NCBI RefSeq assembly: GCF_000614205.1
Contig: NZ_BAKN01000029.1
Location: 1-33,753 of the forward strand
Direction of reading: 5' to 3'
From: Hoylesella saccharolytica JCM 17484
GTDB taxonomy: Bacteria > Bacteroidota > Bacteroidia > Bacteroidales > Bacteroidaceae
Length of the DNA stretch: 33,753 nucleotides
The position numbers and the translations under genes were made by a program. Positions 15,445 through 25,222 of this stretch are shown in pieces. Under the pieces are notes generated by a model. It made no database searches and was not told where the DNA came from. It saw only the letters and a program-made list of their open reading frames with translations. Position 1 is the stretch's first letter. Every line of letters begins with the position of its first letter.

Positions 15445-17170
15445 TTATTCAGCTGGCTCTCGGTTGTTTTGTCGATAAAATTCTACATCTTCCGGCTTAA
15501 AGTTTTTAATGAAGAGATAGTGTCCGTTTACTTCTTCTTCGGCATGACGGACGTAGACATTGGCACTTTTTGTGAAGAGGTGAGGAGCCTTTGAAGCGTC
15601 GGCCAGAATGAGTAGTGACATTAATATGTCGGCCGTCATTTCGTAAAGTCGACGTGCAAGGAAGTCTTGTTTTTCCTGATTTCCCTCTTCTTTGATAGTG
15701 TTTACACATTCTTCATATAGTATCGTCATCTTTGCTACGCGCTCTTTTAGTCCTGCAAACTCGCCTGATACTTCCTCTTCGAGCATCTCTTTGATTATGG
15801 AAATATAGGTTCCGTTAGTGATATACCGAATGGCTGCCACTACCTGAAGTTGTGTTGTCCCTTCGTAGATGGAGAAAATGCGTGCATCTCGGTAAAGACG
15901 CTGACTCTTATACTCCATGATGAAACCCGATCCGCCGTGTATCTGAATAGCATCGTAAGCATTTTGGTTGGCATATTCAGAGTTCATTCCCTTTGCCAAT
16001 GGTGTGAAAGCATCTGCCAAACGAGTATATTTCTTTTGTTCGGCTCGCTCTTCGGGGGTTAGTTTGCGGTCGCGTGCAATATCGTCGAGTGCCTTATAAA
16101 TATCGACATATCGCGCGGTTTGGTAGAGAATGGCACGACCAGCGTCGACTTTTGCTTTCATGCGCGACAGCATATCGTATACTGCCGGGAAGTCAATAAT
16201 GGCTGTATCAAACTGTTTGCGCTCGCGAGCATAGTTCAAACCTTCGGTATAGGCAGCTTGTGATACACCCACACTCTGTGCGGCAATGCCTAAACGGGCT
16301 CCGTTCATTAGCGCCATTACATATTTAATAAGGCCCAAACGTGTTTCTCCACATAGCTCGGCTTTTGCATTTTTATAAACTAACTCACACGTAGGAGAAC
16401 CGTGAATACAATTTGTGCTCAATATGTCGAACGGTTACGCCCCCTTGACGCTTGTCGTAGATAAACATCGATAGTCCGCGGCCATCTTTTGTTCCCTCTT
16501 CCGAGCGTGCCAAAACAAGATGAATGTCCGAGTCGCCATTGGTAATAAAGCGTTTTACACCGTTTAATAGCCAGCAACCATCCTTTTCCGAGTAGGTGGC
16601 TTTCAGCATAGCGCTTTGTAAGTCGCTACCCGCATCCGGTTCGGTAAGGTCCATTGACATGGTTTCTCCCTGACAAACGCGCGGAATATACTTTTTGCGT
16701 TGCTCCTCGTTACCAAACTCATAGAGTGTTTCGATACAGTCTTGCAAACTCCAGATATTTTGGAAGCCAGCATCAGCGGTAGCCATCATCTCCGAAGCCA
16801 TCGAGTAGGGGGTGATGGGCAGGTTCAAACCACCATATCTGCGGGGCATGGATACACCCCAAAGGCCCGCTTTTCGGGTAGCGTCAAGATTTTCAAATGT
16901 CTTCGAAGCATACACCATTCTTCCGTCAACCAGATGTGGACCTTCTTCATCTACCGATTCACTGTTGGGCTCGATGATGTTAGCCGTGATATCGCCAGTG
17001 ATTTCCAACAAACGTTTATAATTTTCGATAGCATCCTCGTAGTCTACGGGTGCATCCTCATATTTATCCTTATCTTCAAAGTTGCGCTCTTTCAGCTCAA
17101 CAATTTTCTTCATCAATGGGTGATGAAGATGAAACTCCAATTCGGGGGAGTCCAAAAAGTAATTAGCCAT
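15445..17170 (-). CDS. Acyl-CoA dehydrogenase (one frameshift)
   Basis: Flavin enzyme that oxidises acyl-CoA to enoyl-CoA and passes electrons to the ETF encoded just upstream. The N-terminal helical domain and central beta domain (MSMDLTEPDAGSDLQSAML, WLLNGVKRFITNGD) are in frame 1. The C-terminal helical domain (GLIKYVMALMNGARLGIAAQ, then YRDARIFSIYEGTTQLQ with the conserved EGTT segment) is in another. The break is near 16409: the minus strand reads AAATTGTATTCAC where AAATTGGGTATTCAC (KLGIH) is expected, a loss of two G. Repaired length is 575 residues; the extra roughly 180 residues after EGTT are usual for this longer subfamily. Whether it oxidises or reduces (with bifurcating ETF) in vivo is open. 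Confidence 0.87.
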
Positions 17171-17172
17171 GT

Positions 17173-18193
17173 TTACTTGCTGTTCTGTTTATAATATTTG
17201 ATAAGCTTCGGTACCACCTCTTCTACCGACCTGTTATAACATAGTCGGCAATTTTGTTGATGGGTGCATCAGGGTCTGTATTTACAGAGATAATGATGCC
17301 ACTGTCTTGCATACCCGCGATATGTTGTATCTGCCCGGAGATACCGCAAGCAATGTAAACCTTCGGATGAACCGTTACGCCGGTCTGTCCGATTTGTCTG
17401 TCGTGATCTACCCAACCTGCATCAACGGCGGCGCGACTTGCTCCCACCTCACCATGAAGTTCTTTGGCAAGATTAAAAAGTAGGTCAAAACCCTCTTTGC
17501 TGCCTACGCCATAACCTCCGGCAATTACAATGGGCGACCCTTTCAGGTTATGTTTTGCCTCTTCAACATGGCGTTCCAACACCTTTACCACATAGCTTTC
17601 TTGCGGTACATACTTATCTACGTCGGCATAAACCACTTCGCCTTATAATGCTCGTCTAGCAATTGCTTTTGCATTACACCGCTGCGAACGGTTGCCATTT
17701 GTGGCCTGTGGTCTGGATTAACGATGGTTGCTACGATATTTCCCCCGAAAGCAGGACGAATTTGATACAACAGGTTTTCGTAGTGTTTACCCGCTTTTTT
17801 ATCGTCATAATCTCCTATTTCCAGTTGTGTACAATCTGCCGTAAGACCACTGGTAAGCGATGACGATACACGAGGCCCCAAATCGCGACCTATAACCGTT
17901 GCACCCATCAGGCAGATTTGCGGTTTTTCTTCTTTAAAAAGGTTCACCAAAATATCGGTATGTGGTGCTGAAGTGTAGGGAAACAAACCTTTTCCGTCAA
18001 AAACAAAAAGTTTATCCACGCCGTAAGGTAAAATCTGTGCTTCCACCTCGCCTTTAATTCCATTGCCAGCAACTACTGCGTGCAACTGCACACCCAATTG
18101 GTTGGCCAATTTGCGACCTTTGGTAAGCAGTTCTTGAGATACCTCAGCAACCTTTGAACCTTCGGTTTCGCAATATACAAATACGTTATTCAT
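17173..18193 (-). CDS. etfA: Electron transfer flavoprotein alpha subunit (two frameshifts)
   Basis: FAD-binding subunit of ETF. The N-terminal part (YCETEGSKVAEVSQELL) is followed by the C-terminal FAD domain with GGYGVGSKEGF, GQTGVTVHPKVYIACGISG and a run ending ADYVITG. Two breaks occur. Near 17641 the minus strand has AAGGCGAA for an expected AAGGGCGAA. Near 17229 it has GGTCGG for GGTTCGG, which creates an early stop at 17223. Correcting the second restores the normal C-terminus (VEEVVPKLIKYYKQNSK) ending at 17173-17175, two bases before the dehydrogenase start. The full protein is 340 residues, the usual family size. This second break is easy to miss because the open frame already looks nearly complete. 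Confidence 0.87.
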
Positions 18194-18329
18194 ATTATTT
18201 TAGTTTTTCGGTTATTTAGTTTTTCATTTTACAAATCCCTGTCTTAGTTTTTCAAAGCATCAACATATATTTTAAGTACGCGTACCTTTTACTGTATAAG
18301 AAAGAGATGTTTTTTTTAAACTGAACCGT

Positions 18330-19199
18330 CTATCCAATAATCTTTTCGTCTAATAATTCTTTCATCATTCCCTCAATATCCGTATCAGCAGCAGTGAGTG
18401 TTTTGCTTTCTTTGGCTTGGAAAACGATGTTTTGTACACTTTTTACCTTTGTGGGCGAGCCGCTTAATCCGCATTGTAATGCGTCGCCGTCTACGTCTGC
18501 CACGCTCCATTGGTTAAGCGTGAGGTAAGGGCGCACGTCAAAAAGTTCGGCATAGGCTTCTTTTCCATTGCGCTCCATCGGACATTTTGCGTTTTTATAT
18601 TTCATCACCAGTCGCACGTTGCATGGTCTGCAAGGAGCAGCACTACCATTTACCGTGACCACGCAGGGCATCGGAGCCTCAACCGTTTCCACACCGCCGT
18701 CGATATGTCGGCGAATGGTGAGCTTACCATCTTCTGCTTTCAGTATTTCTTCGGCATAAGTAACTTGATTTAATCCCAGTTTTTGTGCAACCTGGGGACC
18801 TACCTGAGCTGTGTCGCCATCAATGGCTTGGCGTCCGCCGATAACGATATCTACGTTGCCAATCTTTTTAATAGCCATTGCCAGTGCATACGAAGTGGCC
18901 AATGTATCGGCCCCAGCAAAAAGCTTATCGGTAAGCAACCAACCCGTATCGGCCCCTCGATAAAGGCCTTGACGGATAATTTCTCCTGCGCGTGGAGGTC
19001 CCATCGTAAGGATACCTACCGTAGAACCGGGATGTTGTTCTTTCAATCGTAACGCCTGTTCGAGCGCGTTTAAGTCTTCGGGATTAAAGATTGCAGGCAG
19101 GGCTGCGCGGTTAACGGTACCCTCAGCGGTCATCGCATCTTTGCCCACATTTCTCGTGTCTGGTACTTGTTTGGCAAGTACAACGATTTTCAAACTCAT
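18330..19199 (-). CDS. etfB: Electron transfer flavoprotein beta subunit
   Basis: A 289-residue ETF beta subunit, AMP- or FAD-binding partner of EtfA. It opens with the family strand LKIVVLAKQVPDTRNVG. It also has the IFNPEDLNALEQALRLKE segment, VDIVIGGRQAIDGDTAQVGP (near 133-152), the signature region of the beta subunit, and the CVVTVNG strand. The protein is somewhat longer than the roughly 250-260-residue mitochondrial type, as is common in anaerobe ETFs that can be electron-bifurcating. Bifurcation is inference only. The gene is followed after 136 bases by etfA on the same strand. Confidence 0.92.
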   Translation of the reverse strand: MSLKIVVLAKQVPDTRNVGKDAMTAEGTVNRAALPAIFNPEDLNALEQALRLKEQHPGSTVGILTMGPPRAGEIIRQGLYRGADTGWLLTDKLFAGADTLATSYALAMAIKKIGNVDIVIGGRQAIDGDTAQVGPQVAQKLGLNQVTYAEEILKAEDGKLTIRRHIDGGVETVEAPMPCVVTVNGSAAPCRPCNVRLVMKYKNAKCPMERNGKEAYAELFDVRPYLTLNQWSVADVDGDALQCGLSGSPTKVKSVQNIVFQAKESKTLTAADTDIEGMMKELLDEKIIG

Positions 19200-19241
19200 A
19201 GATTTATTAATGATAGATAATATAATGTGAATTTTCGAGCG

Positions 19242-19271
19242 TAAAAGTACGCTTTTTTATTTGATGACAAA
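19242..19271 (-). promoter_or_regulatory. Possible etfB promoter
   Basis: On the minus strand TACTTTTA (19249-19242) resembles the -7 box TAnnTTTG, and TTTG (19271-19268) lies 18 bases upstream. One mismatch and a slightly short spacer make this tentative. Confidence 0.35.
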
Positions 19272-19538
19272 AGAAAAAACAGATAATTCTTTATTTTTCA
19301 TAGTTATTGTTCGAGCTTTCGCTCTTCCTTTTTTGATAACTTATCGGATGTTAAAAAGTATGCGTAAAGTTGATTCCTGTGTTAAATTTTATCCTCTTTA
19401 AGTGCAAAAATACGTTGAACTTTCTCTGTAAAAGAATAATCGATTAGAAGTATGAGAGTATTTTGGATAAATGATTTTCTATTTGATTATCAGTTGTTTA
19501 TCGTATTTTTGTAACTGTTTACATTTTTCTTTGTTTTC

Positions 19539-19643
19539 AAAAGCTATGCTTTCACCCTCCAAAAGCTATGCTTTGGGCTTTCGAAAGCTATTCTTTTGCG
19601 CATTAAAAGTTATGCTTTTGCCATCCGAAAGCATAGCTTTTAG
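19539..19643. repeat. Array of five AAAGCTATGCTTT palindromic repeats
   Basis: Units at 19539-19552, 19561-19574, 19584-19597 (AAAGCTATTCTTTT), 19605-19619 (AAAAGTTATGCTTTT) and 19627-19643 (GAAAGCATAGCTTTTAG, inverted orientation) recur about every 22 bases. Each is an inverted repeat AAAGC-N3-GCTTT with small variations. The same family appears at 3055-3136. The variable 8-10 base spacers are not alike. This is not a CRISPR array: spacers are far too short. Confidence 0.75.
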
Positions 19644-19945
19644 ATTTCTTACGCGTAATTTTCGGTTTTCCATAGCTCATAAATGGCTTATTTGCTATTT
19701 AGACTTTGCAAAATATGTGTTTACTTTTTCTGTTTTCACGCAAAAGCCGATGTTAAATCAGCTGTCGGTTTTTAACATCCGTTATACAAGATGAACTATC
19801 AGATAACTATTGCTTCCGATTTATTGATAATCATCAGAGTTACAATTTGTAAGCAAATGATGTACAAAGCAATCTGTTTGTGTGGTTACAATAATCGCAT
19901 TTCACCTTTGGTAGTCGCGTTAAAAGTAAATTAAAAAGGCAATTA

Positions 19946-19977
19946 TTTAATACTTTCAACTTTTATTGTTATCTTTG
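19946..19977 (+). promoter_or_regulatory. Probable rfbA promoter
   Basis: TATCTTTG at 19970-19977 matches TAnnTTTG; TTTA at 19946-19949 is 20 bases upstream (one mismatch to TTTG). It implies a leader of about 235 bases before rfbA. Confidence 0.5.
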
Positions 19978-20213
19978 CAAAGATATCAATATCCCCAGTT
20001 CTTGTCTTGGAAATGACGATGTTAGAGGGATGCTTTTCGACTTGAAGAGGTAGAAAACAAACGATAAAAAGAATGACATGATGTTCGGTAAAAATAAAGA
20101 ACCCCTTTTATCTATACACGTTTCAGATAGCAACTAACAAACATTTGGACGCAACATTATTCGTATATAGTTCATAATAAGGTGTTCTGTAATTAACCAA
20201 ACAAGAATCAAGT

Positions 20214-21089
20214 ATGAAAGGAATAGTATTGGCCGGCGGCTCAGGCACGCGTCTTTACCCTATTACCAAAGGTATTAGTAAGCAGTTAATACCTATTTTT
20301 GATAAACCGATGATATATTATCCCATATCGGTTTTAATGTTGGCAGGTATCAAAGACATTCTTATTATCTCTACTCCGCACGACTTACCGGGCTTTCAAA
20401 GATTATTGGGAGATGGTAAGGACTTGGGCGTGAGGTTCGAGTATGCCGAACAACCCAGTCCGGATGGATTGGCGCAGGCCTTTATTATTGGCGAAAAGTT
20501 TATCGGAACAGATAGTGTATGCCTGGTGTTGGGCGATAATATCTTTTATGGTGCTGGTTTTACGGGGATGTTGAAACAATGTGTACGTGATACCGAACAA
20601 GGTAAAGCAAGCGTCTTTGGCTACTATGTGAACGATCCGGAACGCTATGGTGTTGCCGAATTTGATAAGGAGGGCAACTGTCTGAGTATAGAAGAGAAAC
20701 CTGCAAAGCCGAAGAGTAATTATGCGGTGGTGGGGCTTTATTTCTATCCCAACAGCGTTGTTGAAACGGCCAAACAAATTAAACCCAGTGCCAGGGGTGA
20801 GTTGGAGATTACTACCGTTAATCAGATGTATCTGGAAAAACAGGCTTTAAAGGTGCAAACACTTCAACGTGGATTTGCTTGGTTGGATACCGGTACACAC
20901 GATAGTTTGAGTGAAGCCAGTACATTTATCGAAGTAATAGAGAAACGACAAGGGCAAAAAGTGGCTTGTCTGGAAGAAATTGCACTTGAAAATGGATGGA
21001 TAAACCAAGCACAAGTGAGACAATTGGCGCAACCAATGATAAAGAATGAATACGGACAGTATCTGTTGAGAATAGCACAAGAGGTCTAA
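20214..21089 (+). CDS. rfbA: Glucose-1-phosphate thymidylyltransferase
   Basis: Makes dTDP-glucose from glucose 1-phosphate and dTTP, the first step to dTDP-L-rhamnose and related sugars for surface polysaccharides. The 291-residue protein begins with the nucleotide-binding [18 protein letters not shown] (8-25) and has the [16 protein letters not shown] and [19 protein letters not shown] segments, plus the [14 protein letters not shown] region. Length is typical. The rfbB, C and D partners are not adjacent. The tyrosine autokinase follows after 60 bases, so the pair is probably cotranscribed as part of exopolysaccharide synthesis. Confidence 0.95.
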   Translation: MKGIVLAGGSGTRLYPITKGISKQLIPIFDKPMIYYPISVLMLAGIKDILIISTPHDLPGFQRLLGDGKDLGVRFEYAEQPSPDGLAQAFIIGEKFIGTDSVCLVLGDNIFYGAGFTGMLKQCVRDTEQGKASVFGYYVNDPERYGVAEFDKEGNCLSIEEKPAKPKSNYAVVGLYFYPNSVVETAKQIKPSARGELEITTVNQMYLEKQALKVQTLQRGFAWLDTGTHDSLSEASTFIEVIEKRQGQKVACLEEIALENGWINQAQVRQLAQPMIKNEYGQYLLRIAQEV

Positions 21090-21149
21090 AACACTCATTA
21101 TTACAAAGCAATTGCATAGAAAAAGTTTTTTGAATTCATTACACATTGT

Positions 21150-23633
21150 ATGGAAGAGAATAAGAATACAACTCCCAATCAGGAACAAGAAAAAAACGGA
21201 TCATCCTTACTAAACTTTCAATTTATTTACACAACCCTTATTCTTAATTGGAAATGGTTTGTGTTATCATTGATTATTTGTTTGGGAGTAGCAGCCATTT
21301 ATTTGCGTTATACCCCTCCGATTTATCAGGCGTACGCCAAGTTACTAATTAAAGAGGAGAGTAATAACCGAGGTAGAAGTAACTTACAGAATGCAGCCAA
21401 TTTGGGTATTGTATCCAATTCAGCAGGTATCGAGAATGAAATGGAGATTTTAAAATCTCACTCGATAGCTACAGAAGCCGTAAAAGATCTAAAGCTTTAT
21501 GTAATTTACACCTTTCGCGGAAAGGTTACTGATCCGCTGATTTACAAGAACCAGCCCATCTCTGTAGACTTGGATGCTAAGCATTTGGAAGAATTATACA
21601 CATCTGTTGAACTGACGATTACACGCAGTAGGAAGGCTTATCATGTAGAAGGAACATACGGTAGCAACAGAATTGAACAGTCGTTTAGCGCCCTACCCGC
21701 AGCTGTTCGAACGAAAGCGGGTCTTCTTACATTCAGTGCAAACACCTCTTCGCCTTTGCCTGAAGGGTATACGATGATGGTAAGAATAGTTTCGCCGGAA
21801 GCTGCAGCTTATAAATACGTTGGAGGTTTAAGTATAGGACAATCCTCTAAAAGTGCTTCAATTGCTCAATTGACCCTCACTGATGAGAGCCCACAACGTG
21901 CTTTGGATTACCTCAAACAATTGGTTGTTTGCTATAATCGACAGGCCAACGATGATAAAAATGAGATTGCTGTTCGTACGGAAAATTTTGTCAATGAACG
22001 TTTGGAGAAGATTTATGCCGAATTAGGTAGCACAGAAAGTCAGTTAGAGAGTTATAAGAAAGCCAATAAGATGATTGAAATTGAGCTAAAAGCTAATCAG
22101 GCGCTGGCTAATAGCGACCAGTATGATCAAAAATTAGCTGAAGCTAACCTGCAAGTGGCTTTGCTGAATAGTATCAACGACTATATGGATCAGCCGGGAA
22201 ATAAATATGAAACGCTACCGGCAAACATTGGAGTAACAGACCAATCAGCCACTTCATTGATCAATAAATACAACGAAATTGTATTGGAACGTAACCGCAT
22301 TCTTCGCAGTGCATCGGAAAACAGTCCTACAGTTATACCGTTGACTGCTCAATTGGACGACTTAAAGAGTAGTATTCGGCGGGCGATGGCGCAGGCAAAG
22401 CGCAATCTGAGTATTCAACGTAATGCTGTAGCTTCGCAGTTTGGCAAGTATAACACGATGATAACGAAAACCCCTGAACAGGAAAGAATACTCAAACAAA
22501 TTAGCCGTCAACAAGAGGTGAAGTCAGGTTTGTACTTGATGTTACTTCAAAAACGTGAGGAAAACTCGATTTCTTTAGCAGCAACGGCTGATAAAGGAAG
22601 GTTGATTGACGATCCTGTTTTAATAGGTAAAGTATCTCCCCAATCAACAAACGTCTTTTTAATTGCATTGGTTATTGGGCTGTCTGTTCCAGCATCGATA
22701 TTATTTATCATCGGTCTTTTAAGATACAAGATTGAAGGACACGATGATGTGGCACGTTTGACGTCGCTACCTATCATTGCAGATGTGGCTGTTGCAAACG
22801 AATCGGCCAAGACGAAAGCCGACATTGTGGTACACGAAAACAAAAACAACCAGATGGAAGAGATATTCCGATCAATGCGAACGAATATCCAGTTTATGTT
22901 AAAAGAAGGACAAAAGGTGATTTCTTTTACATCGAGCATATCCGGAGAAGGAAAAACTTTTACAGCTGCCAACTTAGCCGTATCGTTCGCACTTTTGGGT
23001 AAAAAGGTTATTATTGTAGGTCTTGATATTCGCAAACCACGCTTGGCCGAGCTTTTTGAGATAGATGATCACAAGCATGGTATCACTAATCTGTTGACCA
23101 AGAACCATATTACGCAAGAGGAAATACGCGAACAAATCTTGCCATCGGGCGTAAACAACAATCTGGAACTGCTGATGTCGGGACCTATTCCGCCTAACCC
23201 TGCGGAACTACTCACACGCAAATCACTCGATGACATTATGGATTTGCTTAAAGAACACTATGATTATATTATCATTGACACAGCTCCTGTGGGATTGGTT
23301 ACTGATACATTGCAGGTAGGGCGCATATCGGATATCACGGTTTTCTTGTGTCGTGCAGACTATACACCCAAAGAGAACTTCGGATTAATCAACAGTTTAC
23401 ATAACGAAGGCAAACTGCCTAATATCTGTATTGTTGTAAATGGTATTGACTTATCTAAGAAAAAATACGGTTATTATTACGGATATGGGAAATATAGCCG
23501 ATATGGACACTACGGAAGATATGGAAAGTATGGCCGTTACGGCCGCTATGGAAGCTATGGAACGTATGGTAGTTATGGTAATTACAGCAAGAGTCAGTAT
23601 AGCGATAAGAATGATACATCGGTTAAACGATAA
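21150..23633 (+). CDS. Polysaccharide co-polymerase / tyrosine autokinase (Wzc family)
   Basis: An 827-residue inner-membrane protein controlling chain length and export of surface polysaccharide. It has a first transmembrane segment (WFVLSLIICLGVAAIYL, about 36-53), a periplasmic Wzz domain with coiled coils (about 270-450), a second membrane segment (VFLIALVIGLSVPASILFIIGLL, residues around 505-527), and a cytoplasmic BY-kinase. The kinase shows Walker A SGEGKT (about 595-600), Walker A' VGLDIRKPR (about 623-631) and Walker B YIIIDTAP (about 705-712). From about residue 769 comes a tail with 17 tyrosines in about 48 residues (mostly YG dipeptides with Lys or Arg), the autophosphorylation cluster. 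Intact frame throughout. Confidence 0.93.
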   Translation: MEENKNTTPNQEQEKNGSSLLNFQFIYTTLILNWKWFVLSLIICLGVAAIYLRYTPPIYQAYAKLLIKEESNNRGRSNLQNAANLGIVSNSAGIENEMEILKSHSIATEAVKDLKLYVIYTFRGKVTDPLIYKNQPISVDLDAKHLEELYTSVELTITRSRKAYHVEGTYGSNRIEQSFSALPAAVRTKAGLLTFSANTSSPLPEGYTMMVRIVSPEAAAYKYVGGLSIGQSSKSASIAQLTLTDESPQRALDYLKQLVVCYNRQANDDKNEIAVRTENFVNERLEKIYAELGSTESQLESYKKANKMIEIELKANQALANSDQYDQKLAEANLQVALLNSINDYMDQPGNKYETLPANIGVTDQSATSLINKYNEIVLERNRILRSASENSPTVIPLTAQLDDLKSSIRRAMAQAKRNLSIQRNAVASQFGKYNTMITKTPEQERILKQISRQQEVKSGLYLMLLQKREENSISLAATADKGRLIDDPVLIGKVSPQSTNVFLIALVIGLSVPASILFIIGLLRYKIEGHDDVARLTSLPIIADVAVANESAKTKADIVVHENKNNQMEEIFRSMRTNIQFMLKEGQKVISFTSSISGEGKTFTAANLAVSFALLGKKVIIVGLDIRKPRLAELFEIDDHKHGITNLLTKNHITQEEIREQILPSGVNNNLELLMSGPIPPNPAELLTRKSLDDIMDLLKEHYDYIIIDTAPVGLVTDTLQVGRISDITVFLCRADYTPKENFGLINSLHNEGKLPNICIVVNGIDLSKKKYGYYYGYGKYSRYGHYGRYGKYGRYGRYGSYGTYGSYGNYSKSQYSDKNDTSVKR

Positions 23634-23679
23634 GTCTGGGATTGCTTAACAATACAATTACACAGTAATATTGAGGAGT

Positions 23680-24108
23680 ATGGTTATTGCAGTAGATTTT
23701 GACGGAACAATTGTTGAACACAAATATCCGGAAATCGGCAGAGAGATTCCCTTTGCCATTGAGACATTAAAGATGCTGATAGAAGACAGACACCAGCTTA
23801 TTTTATGGAGTGTGCGTGAGGGAGAATTATTGGAAGAGGCCGTTAATTGGTGTAAAGAACGAGGCGTTGAGTTTTATGCCGTAAATAGGGATTACCCTGA
23901 AGAGAAGAAGGAAAATAATAATCATTTTTCCAGAAAACTAAAAGCAGACTTGTTTATTGATGATAGAAATGTAGGAGGATTACCCGATTGGGGTGAGATT
24001 TACAGAATTATCCGCGAGAACAAAAGTTACAAACAAGTGGTAAAAGAAACTTTCAACCCTACTGCCAGCAATGAAAATAATAGGAAAAGGCATTGGTGGA
24101 ATTTCTGA
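23680..24108 (+). CDS. HAD-superfamily hydrolase, small
   Basis: A 142-residue protein with HAD motif I at the N-terminus (IAVDFDGTIVE, both aspartates present), motif II-like LILWSVREGE (Ser in place of the usual Thr/Ser position), and motif III/IV in ADLFIDDRNVGG. It lacks a cap domain, like small phosphatases of the BT0820 type known from Bacteroides. The ATG at 23680 is chosen over the upstream TTG at 23671 because GAGG precedes it and because motif I begins right there. It lies 46 bases after the kinase gene and before a terminator, so it closes the polysaccharide unit. The substrate is unknown. Confidence 0.85.
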   Translation: MVIAVDFDGTIVEHKYPEIGREIPFAIETLKMLIEDRHQLILWSVREGELLEEAVNWCKERGVEFYAVNRDYPEEKKENNNHFSRKLKADLFIDDRNVGGLPDWGEIYRIIRENKSYKQVVKETFNPTASNENNRKRHWWNF

Positions 24109-24133
24109 AAAGCCCAGTAACTAGAAATATAAA

Positions 24134-24166
24134 AAAGGTTCGAATGTTAATAACATTCGAACCTTT
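24134..24166. terminator. Bidirectional terminator between the HAD gene and rpsP
   Basis: A perfect 16-base inverted repeat (AAAGGTTCGAATGTTA, 24134-24149, with TAACATTCGAACCTTT, 24151-24166). Runs of A on the left and T on the right let it serve both convergent transcripts. Confidence 0.9.
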
Positions 24167-24188
24167 ACTTTTATTACTAACCAATAAT

Positions 24189-24862
24189 TTATGCTTCAGC
24201 AGGTGTTTCGTCAGCTGTTTCAGCAGGTGTTTCTGTTGTTTCTTCGGCTACAGGTTCTGTAACAGGTCCTTCTGTGGCAGCTTCAACAACTTCTTCTACA
24301 GTTTCTACAGCCTTTTCTTCGACTGTCTCTACTACCTCTTCTGCTGTTGCAACGGTTTCTTCAGCGGCCTCAGCAGCCTCTTCTTCTGCCTTTGCTACAG
24401 CCTCTGCAGCTTTCTTATCCGCAACTTTTTTAGCTATATTGCATTGATTGTCTTTTCTGCTTCAAGTCTTTTAGCAGCCAAATCCTTCTTTGCCTTAGCC
24501 TCATTTTCACGTACTGCATCAGTACCTTTTTGTTTATCGGCTTTCCAAGCCTGAAACTTTTGTACTGCAGCTGCATCGTCAAATGCACCTTTCTTTACTC
24601 CACCACGAAGGTGTTTCATCAAATATACACCTTCACTTTTAAGAATATTGCGAGCAGTGTCTGTGGGTTGTGCGCCACATTCTACCCAATAAAGTGCCCG
24701 ATCGAAATTCAAATCTACAGTAGCAGGATTGGTATTAGGATTGTAAGTACCAATCTTCTCAATAAATTTACCATCTCGTGGTGCCCTTGCGTCAGCGATA
24801 ATGATACCATAAAAAGCGTATCCTTTACGACCGCCGCGTTGTAATCTGATTTTTGTTGCCAT
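24189..24862 (-). CDS. rpsP: 30S ribosomal protein bS16 with acidic C-terminal extension (one frameshift)
   Basis: The N-terminal 80 residues are a standard bS16 ([20 protein letters not shown], then [29 protein letters not shown]), a 30S assembly protein. The frame stops early at 24434, but near 24440 one base is missing (minus strand GCAATATAGC for GCAAATATAGC). Restoring it joins [18 protein letters not shown] to a long low-complexity tail rich in Glu, Ala, Val and Thr (for example [20 protein letters not shown]), ending at TAA in 24189-24191. The full product is then 224 residues. Extended bS16 tails occur in Bacteroidetes, so the repair is well supported. A terminator follows the restored stop by about 23 bases, which also favours it. 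Confidence 0.9.
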
Positions 24863-25222
24863 TTTGCAATTAACTTTTTAATTAGGTTTGAATTCTATAC
24901 CATCAACTCGTGATAGCGGGTGCAAAAGTACTTATTTTTTATTGATACAGAGTTTGTTAGGTATTTATATGAATGATTATTAAGGTTTATTAACGGTATG
25001 AGACGAGAAATTTCCGCTAATACTTTCTTTAGTATTTGGCTTTTCGTAAAACTTCGATTGATATCTCGTTTTATCTTCTTATTGCTCTGCGTACCGTCTA
25101 TTAAGAATTTTCAAGTAAAATTAGTTTGTAGGAAGTAGAAAGTAACTGTGGAGGTTGGATTTTTATATGTCTGATGGTTATCTCTATATCAAACTATAAT
25201 TCTGCATTATAAAGTATCTATT
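24863..25222. other. Non-coding region upstream of rpsP and the fecR gene
   Basis: About 360 bases between divergent genes. It contains the probable rpsP promoter. I looked for an ECF sigma factor, which normally precedes FecR, and see none, nor a clear fragment of one. Confidence 0.55.
24923..24930 (-). promoter_or_regulatory. -7 element of the rpsP promoter
   Basis: The minus strand reads TACTTTTG, a perfect TAnnTTTG, about 60 bases upstream of the rpsP start. No good TTTG is seen at -33. Confidence 0.45.

Larger units (their letters stand above)
19200..20213. other. Non-coding region between divergent etfB and rfbA
   Basis: About 1 kb with promoters facing both ways at its ends, a palindromic repeat array (19539-19643) and a roughly 235-base untranslated leader before rfbA. 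Only tiny reading frames occur in the leader (for example 18 codons from 20081, MFGKNKEPLLSIH); I do not support them as genes. Confidence 0.55.

Noticed and set aside
19539..19643. CRISPR array
   Set aside because: Units are about 13-14 bases with 8-10 base spacers, contain inverted copies, and no cas genes are present.
20081..20137. 18-codon frame in the rfbA leader as a leader peptide
   Set aside because: It has no amino acid bias, and I found no competing hairpins downstream.
24093..24554. 153-residue Cys/Phe/Ser-rich open frame on the plus strand
   Set aside because: It is the antisense shadow of the Glu/Ala-rich rpsP tail; its low-complexity Cys/Phe content is a by-product of GAA/GCA codons on the other strand.
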